This document shows, piece by piece, positions 1-7,921 of a DNA stretch of 13,522 nucleotides; the first letter of the stretch is position 1; each line of letters starts with the position of its first letter. Origin of the DNA: an uncultured Azospirillum sp. (GTDB taxonomy: Bacteria > Pseudomonadota > Alphaproteobacteria > RF32 > CAG-239). The DNA is taken from contig CABUAP010000019.1 in the NCBI GenBank assembly GCA_902489675.1, positions 1 to 13,522 of the forward strand. The letters run 5' to 3'. The translations under genes were made by a program, and so were the position numbers. The notes beneath the pieces were generated by a model. The model ran no database searches, was not told the origin of the DNA, and was given only the letters and a program-made list of their open reading frames with translations.

Positions 1-449
1 GTATCTTTGGTGGCGGTGCCGCGCGAAGATTCGCCGGTGACAATCATCCGCTCGCCTTTTTTCATCGCATTGACCAAATCTTTGTCGGTCTTTTCGCTGA
101 CGGCCCAAGCTTTGTCATTATCGACAAACATCTTGTCAATTGTGGTCTTGCCGATTTTGACCACGACTTTGGCATCGCGTTTGTAGGTATAGCCGGCCAC
201 AAAATTGACAACATCGAAACTCTTTTCGGCCGGACGGTGGGTAATAACGACATAAATATCGCCGCGCTGGGTATATTTTCCCTCGTCCTTTTGCGGGCTG
301 GAAGCCATATAGCAAACAACATTTTTGCCGTCCTGATAATAGAAAGCAGACCAGTCATTGTACTCACCCAACAGCTTCGGCGTGCCGGCGTTGGCTGCGG
401 CCGCCGCGCCAAACAGAAAAGCCGCACTCAATATAAACAGTTTTTTCAT
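1..449 (-). CDS. IalB-family secreted protein (C-terminus cut by window edge)
   Basis: Read from position 449 leftward, the frame stays open to the window edge, giving 149 residues without a stop. It starts MKKLFILSAAFLFGAAAAANA, a signal peptide with a likely cleavage after ANA (residue 21), so the product is exported to the periplasm or envelope. The mature part matches the invasion-associated locus B family of alphaproteobacteria: an early Trp, a Cys in VVCYMASS, a run of the form YVVITHRPAEKSFDVVNF, then VAGYTYKR, VVKIGKTT, a central DKAWAV, and VNAMKKGERMIVTGESSRGT. The missing end would normally carry a DTYSL-like strand and a second Cys. IalB was first linked to erythrocyte invasion in Bartonella, but most members are envelope proteins of unknown role in free-living species. 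It is divergent from the CCA enzyme, with a 105-base shared upstream region. The family call is fairly firm; the cellular role is not known. Confidence 0.82.
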   Translation of the reverse strand, partial: MKKLFILSAAFLFGAAAAANAGTPKLLGEYNDWSAFYYQDGKNVVCYMASSPQKDEGKYTQRGDIYVVITHRPAEKSFDVVNFVAGYTYKRDAKVVVKIGKTTIDKMFVDNDKAWAVSEKTDKDLVNAMKKGERMIVTGESSRGTATKD

Positions 450-491
450 TGCAATACTCACATTCCGGGGTTAATTCTTATTCAATAATAT

Positions 492-520
492 TTGAAAAAT
501 ATCTAAAAACGGTTAACAAT
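492..520 (+). promoter_or_regulatory. candidate sigma-70 promoter for the CCA enzyme gene
   Basis: TTGAAA at 492-497 and AACAAT at 515-520 are separated by 17 bases. Each hexamer matches four or five of six consensus positions. Transcription would start near 527, leaving a short leader before the ATG at 555. It lies in the AT-rich divergent region shared with the IalB-type gene. AT-rich DNA produces such pairs by chance, so confidence is low. Confidence 0.3.
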
Positions 521-554
521 ACAAGCATAAAAAAACATTAAAACAGGATATGTC

Positions 555-1775
555 ATGATCAGGGACCATTATCTCGATACCAGCCGCATTACCACCGATC
601 CCAATGTGCTGAAAATATTTAAGCTTATCCGCCATCACGGCGGGGTTGTCCGTTTTGTCGGCGGCGCCGTACGCGATGCGCTGGCAGGGCAGAAAGTTGC
701 CAACATCGACCTTTCGACCGATCTTTCCCCCGATGAACTGGCAGAAGCCTGCGAAGAAGCCGGTATCCGTACAGCGCCGATCGGGCTGAAGATAGACACG
801 CTCGGCGTGGCGGCCGGCAGTGCTTTGCTCGAAATCAGCTCGCTGAAAAAGCAGGTGACAGACGGCCGAGGCCATACCGAAGTCGAATTTACCGACAACT
901 GGGAAGCCGACGCTTCCTGCCGCGACTTGACAATCAATGCCGTTTATGCCGACGAAGACGGCAATGTTTTTGACTACTACAACGGTATTGAAGATTTGGA
1001 AAACGGCGTTATCCGTTTCATCGGCGACCCCAACCGGCAGATCCGTGAAGATTATGTGCGAATTTTGAGATTTTTCCGTTTTTATTCATTGTTCGGCAGA
1101 GCACCGATTGATGCCAAGTCGCTCAAAGCCTGCCGGGATAATGCAAACGGTTTAAAAAAACTGCCGGTTGAAAGAATCCGTGACGAGGTGGTCAAAATCC
1201 TGCTAACCCCCAATGCCGCCCAAACTTTGAAAATCATGTTTGAAAATGAGATATTAAGCACTTGGATGATGGATTCTCCTTATTTGGAAGATTTGGACAA
1301 GCTCATAAAGCTGGAAGCAAAATACGGCTTTTCACCCGATCCGATACGGCGGGGATTTATTCTCAGCCGGCCGGATAAAACACTGGCCGAAAACACGGCC
1401 GTTCGGATGAAACTGACCAAACATCAAAAAGAAAACCTGATCCGGCTGGCTGAAGAAAAGTGCGGTTTTGCGGATCTGAACCGGCCGCTTGAGCTAAAAC
1501 AAAGCGTCTATCGGCTGGGTAAAGAACTGTGTTTGAGTTTGCTGTTGCTGGAAGAGGCCGGCAACCATGGCTGCGAGAAGGATCTGAGCGCAGTTATTCA
1601 GGCAGTGAGGGAAACAACGGTACCGATTTTCCCCATCAGCGGTAAAGACATCATTCATCACGGCATTACCGGCAATGCCAAAATCGGCGCCGCTCGCGAA
1701 TATTTGGAACAGGTATGGTATGACAGCGGTTTTAAACTGAATCGCGATGAACTGCTGGCCAAAATAAAACCTTAA
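555..1775 (+). CDS. cca: CCA tRNA nucleotidyltransferase (class II), with NxD in place of DxD
   Basis: The 406-residue product belongs to the class II polymerase-beta-like nucleotidyltransferases that add CCA to tRNA 3' ends using CTP and ATP. The head domain opens with FVGGAVRD (34-41). The metal-binding DxD that follows reads N50-I-D52 because codon 702-704 is AAC rather than GAC. Further signatures are CRDLTINA (122-129), where the usual first Arg is Cys, the nucleotide-binding REDYVRILR (164-172, the EDxxR motif) and ERIRDE (206-211). The helical neck and body follow and read intact. Length is normal for the alphaproteobacterial form, with no HD domain. The start is supported by AGGA at 545-548, six bases before the ATG; a nearer upstream ATG (550) meets a stop at once. 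Family membership is certain. Whether the enzyme is fully active is open because of N50; a poly(A) polymerase or A-adding role is an alternative. Confidence 0.93.
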   Translation: MIRDHYLDTSRITTDPNVLKIFKLIRHHGGVVRFVGGAVRDALAGQKVANIDLSTDLSPDELAEACEEAGIRTAPIGLKIDTLGVAAGSALLEISSLKKQVTDGRGHTEVEFTDNWEADASCRDLTINAVYADEDGNVFDYYNGIEDLENGVIRFIGDPNRQIREDYVRILRFFRFYSLFGRAPIDAKSLKACRDNANGLKKLPVERIRDEVVKILLTPNAAQTLKIMFENEILSTWMMDSPYLEDLDKLIKLEAKYGFSPDPIRRGFILSRPDKTLAENTAVRMKLTKHQKENLIRLAEEKCGFADLNRPLELKQSVYRLGKELCLSLLLLEEAGNHGCEKDLSAVIQAVRETTVPIFPISGKDIIHHGITGNAKIGAAREYLEQVWYDSGFKLNRDELLAKIKP

Positions 1776-1781
1776 AAATGT

Positions 1782-1809
1782 AACAGCCCCGGATAAAACC
1801 GGGGCTGTT
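1782..1809. terminator. bidirectional intrinsic terminator between convergent genes
   Basis: A perfect 11-bp inverted repeat (AACAGCCCCGG / CCGGGGCTGTT) with a six-base ATAAAA loop sits between the stops of the CCA enzyme gene (1775) and the Lon-like protease gene (1818). On the plus strand it is followed by TTT. On the minus strand the stem is followed by an ACATTTTT run. It can therefore end both converging transcripts, the minus-strand direction having the better T tract. Confidence 0.85.
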
Positions 1810-1817
1810 TATGGCTT

Positions 1818-4250
1818 TTATTTGCATAGGCTGCCAAACGAATCCTTGGCATACATGGCATACAGCCGTTGGTAGTTTTCCAGACTCTGTTTGACCAGCC
1901 CGTTAACGGTGCCTTTGGGATATTCGCCTTTGGCATTGGGTTTACCGGCTTTGAGCCCGGTCAAAATTTCGATCCCGTCGTCTACGGTATCAATCGCATA
2001 AATATGGAACTTTCCTTCGCGCACGGCAGCAATCACGTCTTCCCGCAGCATCAGGTTGGCGACGTTGGTGCGGGGAATAATCACGCCCTGTTCGCCGGTC
2101 AGTCCGCGGTGTTTGCAGACATCAAAAAAGCCTTCGATTTTCTCATTGACGCCGCCGATCGGCTGAATATCGCCAAACTGGTTGATCGAACCGGTTACTG
2201 CTATATTTTGCTTAATCGGCAAATTGGCTATCGCCGACAACAGGCAATAATATTCGGTTGACGAAGCGCTGTCGCCGTCAACGCCGCCGTAGGACTGTTC
2301 AAACACAATTGAAGCGGACAGCGACAACGGTGAGGTTTTGGCAAAGCGGTTGGCCAGCAGCGACTGCAAAATCAGCACGCCTTTGGTGTGGATCGGACCG
2401 CTCATGTTGGTTTCGCGCTCAATATTAACAAATTCGCCGCTGCCGATCCGCGCCTGCACGGTGATCCGCGCCGGCTTGCCGAACGAAAAACGGGAGAAAT
2501 TGTAGACCACCAGACCGTTAATCTGTCCGACTTTTTCCCCTTCGACATCAATCATGATGGTGCCGTCATCAATTTGTTCCAACATTGCCTGTTTGATGCG
2601 GTCGCTGCGATAGATCTGGGCGGCAATCGCCTGATCAACGTGCTTTTTGCCGATTTGTTTGGAATTGGATTCCCGCGCCCAATAATCGGCCTCGCGCAGA
2701 AGATCACCGATCGAAGCAATGTGAGCGGTCAGTTTTTTGGAATCTTCCGCCAATCGGGAAGAATATTCGATAACCCGAGCCACCGCCTGCTTGTTCAGCG
2801 TGCGCAGTTTCTTTTTGTTGGACAACGAACCGATCAGTTTTGCATATTCGATTTCGTTTTCTTCCGTGCGATCCATCAGGGTACCGAAATCGGCTTCTAC
2901 CTTGAAATAGTCGGAAAAATCCGGATCTCTTTCGGAAAGCAGATCATAAAGCTCTTCATCGCCGGTCAAAATAATTTTGACATCCAGCGGAATCGGCTCC
3001 GGATCAAGCGAAATGGTGGTAAAGCTGGTTTCCTCCCCCGGGGTTTCGATTTTGATTGTTTTGGAGGCCAACGCCCGTTTCAGCGAATCCCACGCATAAG
3101 GCTGGATCAGAAGTTTGCGGGCATCAATCAGGAGAAAACCGCCGTTGGCACGATGCAAAGCGCCGGCCTTAATCAAAGTGAAGTCGGTCAACAGAGCGCC
3201 GTATTGCTGGATGCGTTCTACCCGGCCGACTAAATTGCCCTGGGTCGGGTGATCGAGATGGACGATCGGCGCGCCGGAATCGGGTTCGTTTTTGACCACT
3301 ACATTGACTTTGAATTTGGCAAACTTGTCTTCTTCCTGCTTGTTCATCCGCGACAAAAGAGCGGAAAGCGCATCGTTTTCTTCGGCCGGTGCGGTATTTT
3401 CTTCGGGTAAAAATTCATCGATATTATTGACAATATGATTTTGAATATTTTTTAAGAACTCAATCGCCTCACGGTGCCCCTTATATTTCTGCCGCAGGTT
3501 ATCAATCGGGTTTTTAACCGCCAATTTAATGAACTTTTCACGCAGCAGACTGCTCTCGCGGCGCTGACGGTCTTCCCATTCCGGCAGGTCCTTGGCTGCT
3601 TTTTCAATTTCTTCCTGCATCAGGTTGAGGTCGTTGATCAACTCTTGTTTTTCGTTTTCCGGCAGTTCGTCAAAAGCTTCGGGGCTCAGGACTTCGCCGT
3701 TTTTGACCGGCGCCACCACCAGTCCCACCTGCATATGCAGCAAAGAAACGCTTTTGCCTTTGGCCTTTTTTTGCAAAATGCGCAGATATTCTTCTTTTTT
3801 CTGTTTGTATTTTTCGCGAATGATGCTGACGCCGGCCTTATATTCGTCACTGTCAAGCACTGCCGGAATGGCAACGCTGAAATCTTCCACCAAATGATCA
3901 ATATCTTTGGCAAATTCACAGGCGGTGCCGGCCGGAAAACTGATGCTTTTCGGCTTATAAGGCTCGTCAAAATTATAAACATATACCCAATCGCGCGGGG
4001 TCGGACGGCTCTTGGCCGCCTCTTCCAGAATCCGTTTAACCAAGCTGGTTTTGCCGGTTCCCTCAGGGCCTAAGCAAAACAGATTATAGCCTTTGGATTT
4101 GATGTTGATGCCGAGTTCGACCGCGCTGATGGCTCGATCCTGTCCCAAGGCAGACATTCTTTCTTCCAGCTCCGCCGTACTGGCAAAATCGAATTTCTGC
4201 GGATCACACACCGTGTAGAGCTGTCTGTCTTTCAGTTTGGATATACTCAT
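1818..4250 (-). CDS. Lon-like ATP-dependent serine protease (LonB/YcbZ type, COG1067)
   Basis: This 810-residue protein combines an AAA+ ATPase with a C-terminal Lon peptidase domain. The Walker A is GPEGTGKT (61-68). A long charged, probably coiled-coil insertion (about 140-310) splits the ATPase from its Walker B strand GGFLLIDA (370-377), which is typical of this soluble group and unlike classical LonA, whose N-terminal substrate-binding domain is absent. The protease core has the catalytic Ser661 in VDGDSASS and Lys704 in GVNEKIEG, 43 residues apart, the same spacing as the Lon Ser-Lys dyad, so it should be active. There are no membrane segments, so it acts in the cytoplasm. Substrates of such proteins are poorly known. 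The ATG at 4250 has GGACAG about four bases upstream, a modest ribosome site. It lies 90 bases downstream of the EEP-like gene on the same strand, so cotranscription is possible. Confidence 0.93.
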   Translation of the reverse strand: MSISKLKDRQLYTVCDPQKFDFASTAELEERMSALGQDRAISAVELGINIKSKGYNLFCLGPEGTGKTSLVKRILEEAAKSRPTPRDWVYVYNFDEPYKPKSISFPAGTACEFAKDIDHLVEDFSVAIPAVLDSDEYKAGVSIIREKYKQKKEEYLRILQKKAKGKSVSLLHMQVGLVVAPVKNGEVLSPEAFDELPENEKQELINDLNLMQEEIEKAAKDLPEWEDRQRRESSLLREKFIKLAVKNPIDNLRQKYKGHREAIEFLKNIQNHIVNNIDEFLPEENTAPAEENDALSALLSRMNKQEEDKFAKFKVNVVVKNEPDSGAPIVHLDHPTQGNLVGRVERIQQYGALLTDFTLIKAGALHRANGGFLLIDARKLLIQPYAWDSLKRALASKTIKIETPGEETSFTTISLDPEPIPLDVKIILTGDEELYDLLSERDPDFSDYFKVEADFGTLMDRTEENEIEYAKLIGSLSNKKKLRTLNKQAVARVIEYSSRLAEDSKKLTAHIASIGDLLREADYWARESNSKQIGKKHVDQAIAAQIYRSDRIKQAMLEQIDDGTIMIDVEGEKVGQINGLVVYNFSRFSFGKPARITVQARIGSGEFVNIERETNMSGPIHTKGVLILQSLLANRFAKTSPLSLSASIVFEQSYGGVDGDSASSTEYYCLLSAIANLPIKQNIAVTGSINQFGDIQPIGGVNEKIEGFFDVCKHRGLTGEQGVIIPRTNVANLMLREDVIAAVREGKFHIYAIDTVDDGIEILTGLKAGKPNAKGEYPKGTVNGLVKQSLENYQRLYAMYAKDSFGSLCK

Positions 4251-4340
4251 TTGACTGTCCTGCTTAAATAAAAAGTTGATAATTTTGCGCCAAGTATAAA
4301 ACCATAAACCCTAACAGAGGGTAAATTTTTTGCCGGCCGC

Positions 4341-5240
4341 TCAAATTTTAAGCCGAAACATAAGCGGCGCATAACGGTTATCGCCTCGCGGCAGGCGGCG
4401 GCTGCCGACAAATTCCAAATTGCGGTAACCGACAATATAATCCGTCGGCGGGGTAATTAAATTGAGAAACTGCGAAAATAAATCATTTTTAACTTCCAGC
4501 CGGTTTTTCGCCAAAAACTTTCCGAAAGCCGGACTCCATGCCGTCATGCCGAAGTTGCCGAAAATGATCACCGGATTATCTTCGGCGGCGACAAAATTGC
4601 TGATATAATCCAGCGCTTTTTCTTTTTCCGACCGGGTTTGCGTCGACAGATCAAAGCTGATAAACACATAATCTCTGCCGTTGATTTTTAAATTGACAAA
4701 AGCCGCGCTGTTGGCGCCGCCAAGATTGATTCTGCCCGCTTTTCCGGGAGAAAGCGATGAAACGGCAAAACTGCCGCCCTTACCGCTTGAGGCCGCATAA
4801 TAACCCTCCGGCAGCAATGAAGAAAAGCTGATGTCGTCTGAAACAGGATTGATAACCGCCAGCAGATCGGCGTGTTTTTTCGCTGTTGCCGCCAAGACAT
4901 CGGCCAACGCCGACGGCTCTTTTTGATAAATAACCGTAAACGGCTGTCCGCCTTTTGCCTCTCCGCCGGAAAACAGTACCGGCGCAGCGGAAGAAACAAC
5001 AAAAAAATTGAGCAGCAGAATCAGCAGCCCCAAAAAAGAATAAAGATAAAAACGGTTCATCAAAGCATAAATCATCACCCATAAAGACAACAGGTAAAAC
5101 TGGAACCGCCACTGATTGACAAACCAGCCGAAAGCGCTGTAGCCAAAGGCCGCAACAGAAAACAACGTCAGCAGAACCAACAGGCTTTTCAAGATAAAAT
5201 CCGTGCGGAGATGTTTTTTTCGCTGTGCAAGATAACCCAT
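4341..5240 (-). CDS. membrane-anchored, degenerate EEP-fold protein (probable pseudoenzyme)
   Basis: The 299-residue product begins with about three hydrophobic segments (roughly 16-42, 46-62 and 66-88). A soluble domain follows whose strand order resembles membrane-bound endonuclease/exonuclease/phosphatase proteins. The clearest match is NPVIIFGNFGMTAWSPAF (222-239), which aligns with the family's PVIVxGDFNxTPWSPxF. A TDYIV strand (266-270) stands where IDHVL is usual, and GDNRYAP (286-292) stands where SDHRP is usual. The catalytic Asp and Asn of GDxN are therefore Asn229 and Gly231, and the His of SDH is Asn288. The first-strand Asn and the QE Glu also appear lost (Tyr105, Asn131). The fold can be inferred but catalysis probably cannot. 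The reading frame is intact with no internal stops, so this is a conserved or recent non-catalytic form rather than a broken gene. The ATG at 5240 has GGGA upstream. It precedes the Lon-like protease gene on the same strand. Confidence 0.7.
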   Translation of the reverse strand: MGYLAQRKKHLRTDFILKSLLVLLTLFSVAAFGYSAFGWFVNQWRFQFYLLSLWVMIYALMNRFYLYSFLGLLILLLNFFVVSSAAPVLFSGGEAKGGQPFTVIYQKEPSALADVLAATAKKHADLLAVINPVSDDISFSSLLPEGYYAASSGKGGSFAVSSLSPGKAGRINLGGANSAAFVNLKINGRDYVFISFDLSTQTRSEKEKALDYISNFVAAEDNPVIIFGNFGMTAWSPAFGKFLAKNRLEVKNDLFSQFLNLITPPTDYIVGYRNLEFVGSRRLPRGDNRYAPLMFRLKI

Positions 5241-5262
5241 TGTTTCCCACTTTTCTTTTTTG

Positions 5263-5289
5263 TTGTTTTTAAAGCTTGTTGCATATAAT
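5263..5289 (+). promoter_or_regulatory. candidate promoter for the TPR membrane protein gene
   Basis: A perfect TATAAT at 5284-5289 has TTGTTT at 5263-5268, but the 15-base spacer is shorter than usual. Transcription would start near 5296, before either candidate start codon (5335 or 5353). The surrounding DNA is very AT-rich and also serves the divergent EEP-like gene. Confidence 0.3.
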
Positions 5290-5334
5290 ATGTTTTTAAC
5301 AAATGCAGTCTATACTGTAAATCATCTTTTGTAA

Positions 5335-6624
5335 ATGGTGCCTTTAAAAACAATGACAGACAAGATTTTTGATTTTTCGCAGATATTCAATTTTATCAAC
5401 AGCAAAATTGAAGCCGGCCACAACGGGATCAATGCCTATCTGACGGAACTCGGCAGTGTTAAAACAACAGCTTTGATCTTGTTTTTAATGACTCTGGTGC
5501 TGGCTATGTGCCTGATCCTGGTCTGGTATGTCAAATCTATTGTCGCTTCCATCCAGCGCGAGCGGATGCTTGAACGCGAATATCGGGCCAAGATCGATAA
5601 CCGGCTGGATAAGAAACTGCTTCCCGACGAAGAAAACTTTGATGACCGAGAGTTGAAAGAAATTGACCGGGCAGAATTGGAAACCAGCGAAAAACGGCGG
5701 GCCAAACCCGATAAAAATGCCCTGCCGTTTGATTTTGACTGGAAAAAAAATCCCGATAAAGCGGAAAAAGGCAGCAAAATCCCCAAACCCGATAATTTTC
5801 AATATCAATTTAAGCCGCAAAAACTGATCACCTTGACCGCGCTGATTATGGATATGCTGGAACGAAGCGTTGACGAACCGAAAATTGCGCAGACAATTAT
5901 GTATAAAAACCAGCATATAAACAGCGAAGACGATATTATTCAGACTATTACCGCCATCAAATTTTTTATTTATCTTTGCGTCAACGGCCGTTTTCAAAAT
6001 CTGGATCCGCACAAAACCCTGCCGCAGGAAGACGCCGCATTGTTTCATCTGGCAAAAGGCGACAGTTCGCTGGCTTTGGTCTTAATGGAAACACTGATCG
6101 ACCGCAAAATTGCCAAAATCAAAATTATGGGCGCCGGCCGCGAACAGGATAAAGCCTGGTGCGAGGTTTCCAACTGCGCCACCATTTTCGGCTCTCTTGC
6201 CGCACTTAACCATAACCGGCTGGCAGCATCCGCTTTTGAGCTGGCGATTGAAATGAACCCCCGCAACGTTACGGCATGGGGAAGGCTCGGCGATATGTAT
6301 TTTCGCGAAGATATGCAGGAAAAAGCCGTATGGGCATACAGTAATGTCTTAAATATTGCCGACGAAGGCATCTATACCCAGCAAATTGCCAATGCCAACA
6401 AAATGATGGCCTCTTATTACAGCGAAATCGGCAGCCGCGATATTGCCGGCGCCATGCTCAAAAGCGCCAACGTTTTTTATGCCTCAATCGGCATCAACCG
6501 CCCGCTGACAGAACAGGAAGTTAAGATTGTCGATCTGATTGAAACCAAGCAATTTGAAAATATCGAAAAAATTATCGACAACCTGTTTGCCAGCAAGAAT
6601 TTTCGGCAAAACGGATATTTATAA
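5335..6624 (+). CDS. membrane-anchored TPR protein of unknown function
   Basis: I do not recognise this 429-residue protein as a named family. A short N-terminal region is followed by one strong membrane segment (about 44-68). Next comes a highly charged stretch with coiled-coil character (72-160, rich in Arg, Lys, Glu and Asp). A cytoplasmic helical region ends in at least two tetratricopeptide-like units (about 278-311 and 312-345). The second shows the usual A-W-x-x-L-G-x-x-Y ... A-x-x-A-Y pattern. The last 80 residues look like further degenerate helical repeats. The positive segment just after the membrane helix suggests that the TPR part faces the cytoplasm. No catalytic motif is visible; a scaffold or assembly role is inferred only from TPR biology. 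The start is uncertain: ATG 5353 (MTDKIFDF) is equally possible, as neither has a clear ribosome site. It converges on the charged protein gene with a 17-base gap. Confidence 0.75.
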   Translation: MVPLKTMTDKIFDFSQIFNFINSKIEAGHNGINAYLTELGSVKTTALILFLMTLVLAMCLILVWYVKSIVASIQRERMLEREYRAKIDNRLDKKLLPDEENFDDRELKEIDRAELETSEKRRAKPDKNALPFDFDWKKNPDKAEKGSKIPKPDNFQYQFKPQKLITLTALIMDMLERSVDEPKIAQTIMYKNQHINSEDDIIQTITAIKFFIYLCVNGRFQNLDPHKTLPQEDAALFHLAKGDSSLALVLMETLIDRKIAKIKIMGAGREQDKAWCEVSNCATIFGSLAALNHNRLAASAFELAIEMNPRNVTAWGRLGDMYFREDMQEKAVWAYSNVLNIADEGIYTQQIANANKMMASYYSEIGSRDIAGAMLKSANVFYASIGINRPLTEQEVKIVDLIETKQFENIEKIIDNLFASKNFRQNGYL

Positions 6625-6642
6625 AGCTTTGGCAGCTTTTTT
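6623..6642 (+). terminator. weak intrinsic terminator after the TPR gene
   Basis: AAAGCT (6623-6628) and AGCTTT (6634-6639) form a 6-bp stem with a five-base loop, running into a six-base T tract at 6637-6642. It overlaps the stop codon of the plus-strand TPR gene and touches the stop of the convergent gene. The stem is short and AT-rich, so efficiency would be low. Confidence 0.4.
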
Positions 6643-7886
6643 CAGCGTTCTCGATCCTGATACATTTTGATCTGCGCTTCCAAGGCCTTCTGATATTCTT
6701 TTTCCGAAAGCTTGGTCTGATCAATTTTCTTTTGCGGCCGGCGGTCGTTATAAGTGCGGCCGCTTTTTTCCATGATCATCTCTTTAATTTCCTGATCTTT
6801 TTCTTTGCCGTTTTCGGGTTGGGGCTGTTTTTCTTTCTCTTTTTCCGCAACAATTTCTTTGGCATTTTCTTTTATGATTTCATCATTGCGGGATTTTGTA
6901 TCTTGTTTTTCCGCCGCCGGTTTTGTTATCGGCTCCTGCGTTTTTTCTTCTTTGACCGGCTCATCTTTCGTCGGTTCGGTTTTATTGATTTCGTCTTCGT
7001 TGACTTTATCATTGCTTACTTGAGCAGGCTCGGCTTTTTCTTCGCGAACGGCGGCAATTTCCGCTTCCGGACGCTCTACCGCTGCTTTTTCATCGGCTTT
7101 GATCGAAGAAAGTTCTTCTTGAACCGCTTCTGTCTGTTTCACCTTTTCCGGCGCCGGCTTCGGCTCTTCCGGTTTATTTTCCTGTTTCTGCTCTGTTTGT
7201 TCTTTAGCTTTGGCCTGAGCCGCATTGAGTTTGGCAGCCGCTTTTTGGCTTTCCTCATCACGGCTTTTGGCGATATCTTTGGCAGCGGCGCGGGCTTTGC
7301 TTTCTTCCCGCCGCGGATTTTTGCTTTCCGCTTTCGGCTTTTTGGATGTTTTCTGCTTAACCGCTTCGGTGACCACTTCGTCGACCGAAAGCTTGCCGGC
7401 TTTTAGGCGCTTTTCATCCAAAACCTTATTATTTGCCTGCCCTAACCCGGCCTGCATAATAACTTTTTCCGCCCGCTCAATCGCCGCTTCTTTACCGGCA
7501 TTTTCCTGCATTCGGATATTATTGATGTTTTCATTTTGCTGCAGAATTTTCTTTTCGTCTTCGCTTAAGGCGCGCATCAGCGAACTTTCGCGTGTATCTT
7601 CAAAAACGGGAACCAGAATATAATCTTCTTCGTCTTCTTCCTCGTCAAAAGAATCGCGGATTTTTTTACTGATCTTCTTAAACCCTTTAGGCACTTCCAG
7701 CGCTTTTTTGGGCTTTATTTTGGCTTTCAGATCATTTGCTTTGGCCGCATTATACAAATTGGCTTCCTTAACGTTGATTTTTAAGGTCAGCCGTTCGTGT
7801 TTGTCAATGCCGCTTTTTTTCCACTCGATATTGGAATCGTCTTCCTTTTCGGTTTCATCTTTCGGATCTGAAAAAATGTCGTCCAT
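6642..7886 (-). CDS. Lys/Glu/Ala-rich charged protein of unknown function
   Basis: The 414-residue product has no recognisable domain, signal peptide or membrane segment. The N-terminal 110 residues look the most structured, with a small hydrophobic strand YILVPVFED (about 88-96) preceded by a very acidic EEEDEEDY cluster. The middle (about 150-370) is low-complexity, dominated by Lys, Glu, Ala, Gln and Pro, with EKEK, KPEEPKPAPEK and KAKEQTEQ stretches. This suggests a disordered or long-helical linker. The C-terminal 40 residues (SGRTYNDRRPQKKID to the end) regain an ordered helical look. Such an architecture fits scaffold or polar-organising proteins, but that is only inference. The start is good: AGGGAG lies six bases before the ATG at 7886, and a strong promoter sits just upstream. 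It lies 67 bases downstream of the PAS protein gene on the same strand, so some readthrough is possible. Confidence 0.78.
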   Translation of the reverse strand: MDDIFSDPKDETEKEDDSNIEWKKSGIDKHERLTLKINVKEANLYNAAKANDLKAKIKPKKALEVPKGFKKISKKIRDSFDEEEDEEDYILVPVFEDTRESSLMRALSEDEKKILQQNENINNIRMQENAGKEAAIERAEKVIMQAGLGQANNKVLDEKRLKAGKLSVDEVVTEAVKQKTSKKPKAESKNPRREESKARAAAKDIAKSRDEESQKAAAKLNAAQAKAKEQTEQKQENKPEEPKPAPEKVKQTEAVQEELSSIKADEKAAVERPEAEIAAVREEKAEPAQVSNDKVNEDEINKTEPTKDEPVKEEKTQEPITKPAAEKQDTKSRNDEIIKENAKEIVAEKEKEKQPQPENGKEKDQEIKEMIMEKSGRTYNDRRPQKKIDQTKLSEKEYQKALEAQIKMYQDRER

Positions 7887-7921
7887 AAAACTCCCTTTGC
7901 TGCAAGCGTTTCTGCATTTAT

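Noticed and set aside
62..427. A 121-residue minus-strand frame rich in Arg and Ser
   Set aside because: It overlaps the IalB-type gene in another frame. The neighbouring frame starting at 449 has a signal peptide and family motifs and is clearly the real one.
2388..3233. A 281-residue plus-strand open frame inside the Lon-like protease gene
   Set aside because: It is antisense to a gene with intact Walker and Ser-Lys motifs, shows no domain, and has the Phe/Ile/Gln-rich composition typical of a shadow frame.
4308..4322. Small ACCCT / AGGGT hairpin between the EEP-like and Lon-like genes, followed on the plus strand by six T residues
   Set aside because: The stem is only five base pairs, and the T tract follows it only on the plus strand, where no gene ends. 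It is not a credible terminator for the minus-strand genes.
6732..7406. A Phe-rich, membrane-protein-like 224-residue open frame on the plus strand
   Set aside because: It is the reverse complement of the Lys/Glu-rich gene: Lys and Glu codons read backwards as Phe and Leu/Phe-type codons. The minus-strand frame has a good ribosome site and promoter.
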